Assembly: GCA_015490315.1 (NCBI GenBank)
Contig: WFYB01000168.1
Span: forward strand, 1-6,358
DNA: 6,358 nt
Source of the DNA: Sulfurovum sp.
Lineage (GTDB): Bacteria; Campylobacterota; Campylobacteria; Campylobacterales; Sulfurovaceae
Direction: 5' to 3'
Below, in pieces: positions 1 to 5,900 of the stretch (position 1 is the first letter of the stretch; each line of letters opens with the position of its first letter). Both the position numbers and the translations under genes were made by a program. The notes under the pieces were generated by a model. It saw nothing but the letters and a program-made list of their open reading frames with translations. It searched no databases and was not told the DNA's origin.

Positions 1-203
1 ATAACGATGGTGTTTTTGTCCTTGAGGTTGATGACAAATTCGACGATGAACCCTTTCTTACCATTTCTCTCATCTGCAGAGATAACGACATTGGCTGAAA
101 TGATATCGAGATTGTATTTCTTGAGCCCTTCGAGTGCCGCATCCACATACGCTTTAATGGTATCTGTCAATTCAAAATGTTTTCCTGTGATACTTTTGTT
201 CAT
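1..203 (-). CDS. hpf: Ribosome hibernation promoting factor (HPF/RaiA/YfiA family), 5' part, truncated by window edge
   Basis: The first 67 residues of a ribosome hibernation factor are visible, beginning MNKSITGKHFELTD. The family binds the 30S decoding region in stationary phase or stress, blocks tRNA and mRNA binding and promotes inactive ribosomes. Visible hallmarks are the opening beta strand followed by GKHFELTD, the helix TIKAYVDAALEGLKKY, and the strand-loop segment ISANVVISADERNGKKGFIVEFVINLKD, matching the first beta-alpha-beta-beta part of the fold. Two adjacent ATGs exist, at 206-204 and 203-201. I chose the second because AAGGA at 214-210 lies 6 nt from it but only 3 nt from the first. 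The 3' end lies beyond position 1, so short versus long (dimerising) HPF cannot be decided. It follows the pseudopilin operon after a 91-nt gap holding a palindrome and a hairpin. Confidence 0.93.
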   Translation of the reverse strand, partial: MNKSITGKHFELTDTIKAYVDAALEGLKKYNLDIISANVVISADERNGKKGFIVEFVINLKDKNTIV

Positions 204-209
204 CATAGA

Positions 210-214
210 TCCTT
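210..214 (-). promoter_or_regulatory. Ribosome binding site of hpf
   Basis: AAGGA on the minus strand sits 6 nt upstream of the ATG at 203-201 and only 3 nt upstream of the ATG at 206-204. This spacing favours the second ATG as the hpf start. Confidence 0.7.
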
Positions 215-228
215 CATGTTAAAGTCAG

Positions 229-246
229 GGATATATCGCTATATCC
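229..246 (-). promoter_or_regulatory. Hairpin with GCGA (GNRA) tetraloop in the hpf leader
   Basis: Read on the minus strand, GGATATA-GCGA-TATATCC forms a perfect 7-bp stem closed by a GCGA tetraloop, a member of the stable GNRA class. It ends 25 nt before the hpf start codon. No U-run follows it, so it does not look like an intrinsic terminator. It may be a 5'-UTR stabiliser, a translation control element, or an inverted repeat bound as DNA. The structure is seen directly; any role is inferred. Confidence 0.45.
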
Positions 247-256
247 ATACTTAATT

Positions 257-270
257 GTAACTTAAGTTAC
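257..270. promoter_or_regulatory. Perfect 14-bp palindrome, candidate operator upstream of hpf
   Basis: GTAACTTAAGTTAC is a perfect dyad with no spacer. It lies in the short AT-rich gap between the pseudopilin operon stop and hpf. ACTTAA occurs three times, at 249-254, 260-265 and 269-274, starting 11 and 9 bases apart, so the copies are about one helical turn apart. This fits a homodimeric repressor or activator site controlling hpf, but I cannot match it to a known regulator. As RNA it could also form a tight hairpin, but the absence of a U-run argues against a standard terminator. Confidence 0.4.
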
Positions 271-294
271 TTAATGAAGGGTAAACTAGAGAGA

Positions 295-963
295 TTAAAG
301 CTCCGCTTGTCCTACGATTGAGGCATAGCCGGTTTCAGGTTCGATACGAATTTGAAAAGACTCACCGGTTTTAAGTGTAAATGTATAGATACAGGCTGTA
401 GAGAGATAGCTGGCATAGTTAGGCTGTGTAGAGCCGGAGAATCCTGTATGGGGTCTGCCAAGGTGGTCAAAGCCTATATACTGTGTCGCACAGCTTCCTG
501 ACGGTGTGACGCTATCTACACCAAAACGTTTGGTTAGAAAGATATTTTTGCTTACGGTCGGATCTGATTCATTGCCGTTGCTGCAGTCATCTGTATTTTT
601 CCAGAACATCGGTTTGCCATTAGCTGGGTCCAAGGCTACCTCATTTCGATCCAAATCACCCTGATGATCTCTATCAGATCCGACAGAGATAAATAGACCG
701 CTTCCGCCGCCGCAGGATTCGATCTTAAACTGCCAAAACTCTCTTTGCCACTCTTCATCATTGAATTTTTGTCTGTCATCAAGGAGTGCCAGATGTTGCG
801 CATAGCGGATGTCAGCAAGAATGGTATCGGCTGCCTCCTGTCTGTAGTCACGATCGAGCCTTGGGATGGCAAGTGCAGCGATGATGCCAAGCACGACAAT
901 AGCAAAGACAAGCTCAAGCATCGTAAAAGCGTTTCGTCTCATGAGATCTTTTGGTGTGATCAT
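295..963 (-). CDS. Minor pseudopilin, GspH/FimU/MshC-like, with EF-hand-like loop
   Basis: A 222-residue type IV pilin-like protein. The prepilin leader MITPKDLMRRNA is cut after Ala12, giving mature +1 Phe and Glu at +5 (FTMLELVFAIVVLGIIAAL), followed by a membrane helix to about residue 35. The next helix, DTILADIRYAQHLALL, resembles the GspH/FimT pattern. YIGFDHLGRP (about 162-171) and the C-terminal strand pair (FTLKTGESFQIRI) also fit that family. Residues 97-108 form an EF-hand-like loop. Four mature Cys (84, 127, 158, 191) may form disulfides. I chose the ATG at 963 because it makes an ATGA overlap with the preceding stop. An in-frame start at 999 would give a 24-residue leader and a 40-nt overlap. 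The nearest SD-like run, AAGGA at 981-977, is 13 nt away, so translation is probably coupled to the upstream gene. It is the last gene of the operon. The exact minor-pilin class is inferred. Confidence 0.85.
   Translation of the reverse strand: MITPKDLMRRNAFTMLELVFAIVVLGIIAALAIPRLDRDYRQEAADTILADIRYAQHLALLDDRQKFNDEEWQREFWQFKIESCGGGSGLFISVGSDRDHQGDLDRNEVALDPANGKPMFWKNTDDCSNGNESDPTVSKNIFLTKRFGVDSVTPSGSCATQYIGFDHLGRPHTGFSGSTQPNYASYLSTACIYTFTLKTGESFQIRIEPETGYASIVGQAEL
640..675 (-). other. EF-hand-like calcium-binding loop within the GspH-like pseudopilin
   Basis: The encoded 12-mer DRDHQGDLDRNE fits the EF-hand loop consensus: Asp at 1, 3 and 9, Gly at 6, Leu at 8 and Glu at 12. Position 5 is Gln instead of Asp/Asn. 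No clear helix pair flanks it, so it would be an isolated loop of the type seen in PilY1 and dockerins. The match is direct; metal binding is inferred. Confidence 0.5.
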
Positions 964-1430
964 ATCTTTTGTACCGTCCTTCTGTGTACTGTGCGCCACT
1001 GAGCAGTGTTGTCAGGGTCTCTGTAGTCTACATAGGCATCTACGATGATCGTGAGTGGTGTGCTGGATGTAGTGACATTGGTGCTGAGCTGTCTTGTTGC
1101 CGGACAGGTGCCGATCTGGGATGCCGGACCAATGTATGAGATGTGTGTTCTGACCCTGTATCCGTTACCGGTATTTGGGGTACCAATAGTACCGTTGATC
1201 GTCTGTACACAGTCTGCAGTTCTGTTGTGTGCACTCACAGCCATGATGGCATACTCGGTATAGCTTTTGGCATAGAGGATTGCCTGCTCATGCTGATACT
1301 GGGCTGTAGTGGTTTTGACGATCTTGCCGCTGGTGCTCATGACCAGTGCGCCTACTGTTGCCATGATCACAAGTACAAAGATCGCCGTAATCATTGAGAA
1401 TGCGCTTCGCATAGAGGATGTTGTATACAT
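960..1430 (-). CDS. Minor pseudopilin, PilX/GspK/MshP-like, lacking Glu5
   Basis: A 156-residue protein with a prepilin-type N-terminus: leader MYTTSSMRSA, likely cut before Phe11, then the hydrophobic helix FSMITAIFVLVIMATVGALV. Position +5 of the mature protein is Thr, not the near-universal Glu. This is a trait of GspK, and loosely of PilX/MshP-type proteins, which sit at the tip and need no subunit ahead of them. The soluble part is small, with a helical stretch (about 43-68) and two Cys (74 and 109) that could form one disulfide. The start is supported by AAGGTGG 7 nt upstream and by the TAATG junction, where the ATG overlaps the previous stop by one base. The stop overlaps the next gene by 4 nt (ATGA). 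Its position after a PilW/GspJ-like gene matches the order W-X in pilV-pilW-pilX. GspK proteins are usually about twice as long, so PilX/MshP is the better comparison. Confidence 0.82.
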   Translation of the reverse strand: MYTTSSMRSAFSMITAIFVLVIMATVGALVMSTSGKIVKTTTAQYQHEQAILYAKSYTEYAIMAVSAHNRTADCVQTINGTIGTPNTGNGYRVRTHISYIGPASQIGTCPATRQLSTNVTTSSTPLTIIVDAYVDYRDPDNTAQWRTVHRRTVQKI

Positions 1431-2275
1431 TAGAATACCACCTTTTCTTTACAGGCATGGATCATTTCACCGTCGGCACCTATCTGTTCCTCTTTACATA
1501 TCTTGATACGAAATGCCCCGCCTGAGTATTTGAAACGGAAGTTGGTGACATCTTTTAGCAGAAGGCTTTTGCTACCACCTATAGCAACTCCGGCATTGGG
1601 AGTAAAGTTGTAGTAGAGAAAGAGATCCCTTTTACCCTCTGTATTGTTCTCGACAGAGAGTGCATAGGAGCTCCATGCAAGCTTGTAGCGTTCGGAAACA
1701 TTGGTGTTGGGCGGGATGCCATCCATTGTGATATTTTCACCGCTGCCGCCTGATATGCCATAGGGGGTTACAGTCCCGTCATCAGCGAAGTAGAGCACGG
1801 CACTTGAAAGATTGCCCCCAAGATTACCAATGATTGTAGAGGCAAGCGTGAGATTTGATCCCGGAGTTGAAATCTTGGTACGACTGGATGCATCTAGGTC
1901 ACAAAAACCGCTCCATCCTGGGCGTCTGTTGGCATTGGATGTGATTGCTTCAAAGCTGTCACCGTCATAGCCTACCCACTGCAAAACGTTCATATCGGGA
2001 TCGGTGACAAGATCAAGGGCTGTATAGGCACCGCCGATTGTCTTGCGTGCCCCGATGGTAGAGGGGATTGCGTAGCGCAGACGGTTGGCGATCTGGTTGA
2101 GTGCAAGCTCTGTTTTGATATTGGCTTTGTATTGGGCTCTTTGGATGATATAGTTCTCATAGGTCTGGGCGATGATCTCCGCACCGATAGAGGAGACAAT
2201 CCCCAAAATGACAATGACAAAGACCAGTTCAAGCATTGTAAAGGCGCGACGGTGATAATGGTATAGATACTTCAC
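1430..2275 (-). CDS. Minor pseudopilin, PilW/GspJ/MshO-like
   Basis: A 281-residue prepilin-like protein. The leader MKYLYHYHRRA is followed by FTMLELVFVIVILGIVSSI, so cleavage falls after Ala11 with Phe +1 and Glu +5. After the membrane helix comes a long helix with NQIANRLRYAIPSTIG, typical of PilW/GspJ proteins. Near the C-terminus LLLKDVTNFRFKYSGGAFRIKICKEE fits the GspJ/PilW strand that aligns 'V..F.F.Y.GG..I.I'. Cys residues are 125, 260 and 275. The start is GTG at 2275, since no other start precedes the leader. AAGGAG at 2290-2285 lies 9 nt upstream, and GTGA overlaps the preceding stop by 4 nt. It is the third gene of the operon visible here. By analogy it would belong to the H-I-J-K tip complex, acting in the inner membrane and periplasm during pilus priming. 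The MshO versus PilW label cannot be settled by reading alone. Confidence 0.85.
   Translation of the reverse strand: MKYLYHYHRRAFTMLELVFVIVILGIVSSIGAEIIAQTYENYIIQRAQYKANIKTELALNQIANRLRYAIPSTIGARKTIGGAYTALDLVTDPDMNVLQWVGYDGDSFEAITSNANRRPGWSGFCDLDASSRTKISTPGSNLTLASTIIGNLGGNLSSAVLYFADDGTVTPYGISGGSGENITMDGIPPNTNVSERYKLAWSSYALSVENNTEGKRDLFLYYNFTPNAGVAIGGSKSLLLKDVTNFRFKYSGGAFRIKICKEEQIGADGEMIHACKEKVVF
1438..1444 (-). promoter_or_regulatory. Ribosome binding site of the PilX/MshP-like gene
   Basis: AAGGTGG on the minus strand ends 7 nt before the ATG at 1430-1428. It supports the first Met over the in-frame Met7, and it lies inside the end of the preceding coding sequence. Confidence 0.7.
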
Positions 2276-2994
2276 GGCAGAACGCTCCTTGCATATGAGT
2301 AGCTGCCAAGGTTGCAGGCAAAGGCATGCATGACGATATTTTTTTGCAGCTCTTTGGCAGAATGGGAACTGGTCAAGGCAACAGAGATTCTTTTGATGTT
2401 GGTCGTCCCTGGAGCAGAGCCAGTAGGGTTGAAGTCGTATTGTATGGTTTGCTGAGTGTAGTCTGCACCATCAGAGCTGTATGTCACATTGGTTGCGATG
2501 TTGACAGTTGTCTGTTCGATATAGTCGGTACCGCCGGTACCAAGTTTGACATCTTTGAGTGTTGCTTGGAGTGTCACATTGTTAAAATCATCTATATCAT
2601 CAATATCAGTACCCTCTTTGCCAATTGCTGTGGCATTGTATTCATTTCCGTTACAGTTAAAGGTGTGTGATTTGCTATTGAGAGGGACACCAAGTCTGGT
2701 CTGTGTACTCGGAACTTCATTGAGTTCGTCATCTCCGGCAGTGACAAGTATAGAGGGGGTACTGCCACAGGGGACATTGATGTTGTTCTCATCCCAGTCG
2801 TAGGTGAGGATCATGTTGATTCTGGCAGAAGCTTCATTGATCCCCTCTTGCTGAAGTGCCACAGAGGTACTTTGGCTGGCTGTAGAGATGAGCATCGGAG
2901 CGGATAGAAGGACAATACCCATCACCACAATAGCAACGATCAGTTCGACCATGGCGATGGCTTTTCTGCAGTGTTTGTGTAAAGAGCTGCCCAT
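2272..2994 (-). CDS. Minor pseudopilin, PilV/GspI/MshD-like
   Basis: A 240-residue prepilin-like protein. The leader MGSSLHKHCRKA is followed by IAMVELIVAIVVMGIVLLSA, so cleavage after Ala12 leaves Ile at +1 and Glu at +5. Ile at +1 departs from the Phe used by the other three pseudopilins of the operon. The helix continues into QQEGINEASARINMILTYDWDENN, reminiscent of MshD/PilV proteins, then a beta-rich, Thr/Asn-rich region with Cys at 76, 114 and 227. A GTG at 3003 is also in frame, but the ATG at 2994 is preferred because GGAG at 3006-3003 lies 8 nt upstream of it. This start is 2 nt after the stop of the large protein gene. The gene ends with a GTGA overlap into the PilW-like gene. It carries one extended sequon, EYNAT (Asn120). 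The prepilin assignment is firm; the PilV/MshD class is inferred from order and helix pattern. Confidence 0.83.
   Translation of the reverse strand: MGSSLHKHCRKAIAMVELIVAIVVMGIVLLSAPMLISTASQSTSVALQQEGINEASARINMILTYDWDENNINVPCGSTPSILVTAGDDELNEVPSTQTRLGVPLNSKSHTFNCNGNEYNATAIGKEGTDIDDIDDFNNVTLQATLKDVKLGTGGTDYIEQTTVNIATNVTYSSDGADYTQQTIQYDFNPTGSAPGTTNIKRISVALTSSHSAKELQKNIVMHAFACNLGSYSYARSVLP
2285..2290 (-). promoter_or_regulatory. Ribosome binding site of the GTG-started PilW-like gene
   Basis: AAGGAG on the minus strand lies 9 nt upstream of the GTG at 2275-2273. A strong Shine-Dalgarno here supports the non-ATG start, which is also the only one that leaves a complete prepilin leader. Confidence 0.72.
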
Positions 2995-2996
2995 CT

Positions 2997-5900
2997 TTAC
3001 CACTCCAGTCTTTTGGACTTGGTCGCACTGATATCATCATCTACAACATGTCCTGTTTTGCCATATCCTGTCCATGCGGTAGGTTTTGGGATAAATCTGA
3101 CACGGTAGTACTCTTCACTCTTATCATATTCCAGCCAAGGCAGGGATCTGTAGACTATCTGCACTGTGACAGGACGAGGATTGCTTGACGGCAATGAGAC
3201 ATTGAGATCATCCTGTTTGCCGGTTGTTTTATAAAAGACATCATCAAGCTTCTTAGCCGGCGGCATGGTACCATCAAGACCTAACTGGGCATCTCCAGGT
3301 GTTTTACCGGTATAGTAGGAGACATTCAGATCACTTGTGCCAAGGTCACTGTTTTTTGCAAAGAGTCCACTTGCGATATACCAGTTGCCACTCTCATGTG
3401 CAGCGCTAAAGCTTGAGTTAAGGTCGTAGTTTCTGCACTCTAACGGATTTTTATCGCAATATACGATGACATTTAGAGGTGTTTTTATCCAGCTTTCTGA
3501 CGTGGTATAGAGCTTTTCATCCGGTGAGACTTTGGCGTAGAGGAAGGTGACATTTCTGTCAAACCCTTTGGTACCGTCTGGAATATGTGTCGTTAGATTG
3601 GCAGAAGAGTTTGCATCTTTGCTGAATGCATAGATCTCTTTATAGGTTGTATTGATCGGATTGATCCCCTCTTTGCCGTTTAGGATATCGTTTTTGTAAG
3701 GCTTTTTAAAGGTGGTATATACCCTGATTCTTGCACTTCCCTGTGTGGTGTTGTTTTCGAAGGCTCTATGGGACAGTGTCAGGTTTTTATCTTCACCAAC
3801 CTCTACATCAGCATAGGTTGTATTGAGATCAAGCTGGGATCCGTACTGGAGTGTTTTTTGGAACTCTGCTCCCTGTGTGGAGAGTATCGTCTGGGTTGGG
3901 GTTGATAGGATATGAACAAAAAGTTTAAGATCTGTAGCGCTGCACCCCTGGGTAAAATTGGTAGTGACAACATTTGTTTTTGAGAGGGCAGTGATATTGC
4001 CTTCATAGATATTGGACATTCGGTTATTAAAGCTGCCTATAGTCTGATAATATGGATCATTAAAATCTGTCATAAAGAGGTAGCGGCTGTCTGGCTCGAT
4101 AGTCATATTGATGTCATTTAATCCAAAGCGATAGGGGTGGAATCTAAGATAGAGATCATTGTATATAGGGTTGTTGAGTCCTGTATTGTTGAGAAGTTTT
4201 GTATCTATATCACATCCGGATTTGCTCTGCCCGTCTGGAGCGATACTGTTGTTGTTGAGCAGGCAGTCATCAACACCGGGGAACGTCTTGTAGGCATAGC
4301 GCTGCTGATCGACAAGGGTCCAGTTGCTGTCATGCAGTATATAGCTGTATAGACCGGTATTTTGGTGCGTGACACGATGCCCAGGTGCGTAGTTGATTCC
4401 AGAGCTGCTGTATATTCCTCTGATTTTGCCATTTTCAAAATAGACACCCCATTTTGTATCATTGTGATCAAAACAGGCACTTTTATCTTTGAACTTCAGC
4501 ACAGAAGCAAGGTTTGTAAGATCATCATTGCCAAAAAGTCTGGTATAGCCCTTGGCTACGACATTGTCACCGAGATAACTCGTTGCATTTGCGTCCAGCA
4601 TGTATTTGTATCCGGCAGCAAGAGCAGCAACAGGTTTGTCATCAATATTGTTGTTAAGAGCTAGATTTTTAGTAGTTGCAGGGGTGCTCTCTTCTTTGCC
4701 GTCAGTTATGGAGACACGGTATGCAGCCGGTCTGATGGCGAAGTTGTCGCGTGAGCATACCGGATGCGAGAAGAAGTCTCTAAGACAGGCATAACATCCG
4801 CGTGCACCTGTTTTTGGGTTTTCATAGTCTGAACAGCCATGCCCGCCAATTGTTTCAACACTACAGAAACCGTGCGTACCGGAAGCCTGAAGTGTTGTGT
4901 CAGTTGGGGCAATGTAGGTATCATACAGATTCTGAAAACAGCTATCATCTGAACGATCCATACAGCTATGTGGGATAATGGTGTTGTTGCCGTCTACGAT
5001 ATACCATACGCGGAATGCTGCACTTCTAAGCGCTCTCTCTACGGAGATATTTAAACTGCTGAGGTCAACGCGTGAACTATTATTGATAAATTGGGCAAAT
5101 ATCTCTTGTGTGCCGCTTGCATCAAGTCTCTGGATGATTGCAGGATCGGGGTTGTCACAGAGGAATGTGGCATTTTCATCTTGAAAGCTTCTTGCGTTGA
5201 TCAGCTCTATAGATACAGTGTAGCCGTCAAGGGGAAGTTCTGTTTGGTATGCAGGAGCCGGATCTTTGCTGTAGGCTACAACATCAAAGTCGAAGTCCTT
5301 CCCTACTACTTGAGTATAGAGCGGATATTTCTCTTTCGGGGCACCGCTGCTGTTGTGGCGCTCAACATTGTATGTGCCATAAAGCGGATGATACCCCTCT
5401 ACTTGTGTACAGCGAGGCAGAGTACCGTATTTTGTAGACATTGAGAGAGGTACAGGTCCGGAGCCGAAATTGATAGTGGTATTAAGCTCAACATCAAATT
5501 TCCCTTCATAGGAGTTACTGTCCAAATCCCAATTGAACTGGGCATAGTAACGCTGAAGTGCTTTGAACGTACCGCCGTCAGGGGTTACATATTCACCGAC
5601 CGCAATCTCTGGTCTAGTGGTAGTATGGTTGGCTGTGTAGATGGCAGGAACGTAGGTGTTGACATTGTTGGGTGAGTAGTAGGCATCTTTGAAGGTCGTA
5701 TCGGTGGTAGGCTTGAGCTCTATGTTGACCTTGCTATGCTCAAAGTCGAAGTCTCCTTCCTGACTCTGCAGTGCAAGGTTGATACTAAGTTCTCCCCCTC
5801 CTATAGTGTGTATGGTACGGTTGTCTTCGGTGATATCAAAATCATTCTGGCGTATCGTATAGTCGTAGCAGAGCTTTGGGATATAGAGCTCTGTTGAAAA

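Noticed and set aside
7..222. Plus-strand open frame of 71 codons opposite the start of hpf
   Set aside because: It is the antisense shadow of hpf. Its protein matches no pattern I know, while the minus strand reads as a clear HPF N-terminus.
204..294. A sigma70 promoter for hpf
   Set aside because: AT-rich hexamers exist on the minus strand, but none gives a convincing -10/-35 pair with proper spacing, so I did not annotate one.
964..999. Upstream in-frame ATG at 999 for the GspH-like gene
   Set aside because: It would add 12 residues to an already complete prepilin leader and overlap the previous gene by 40 nt. The ATG at 963 makes the ATGA overlap typical of this operon.
904..2250. Similar DNA around 904-935 and 2222-2246 as a repeat or duplication
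   Set aside because: Both encode the conserved prepilin segment (AFTMLELVF and helix), so the likeness is explained by paralogous pseudopilin N-termini. Nothing outside that segment is shared.
2995..3003. GTG start at 3003 for the PilV-like gene
   Set aside because: It lies on top of the only plausible Shine-Dalgarno (GGAG). The ATG at 2994 has that site at a normal 8-nt spacing.
4785..4796. CxxC in the large protein as a cytochrome c haem site
   Set aside because: The motif is C-Y-A-C-L with no following His, and no other CxxCH is present in the visible protein.
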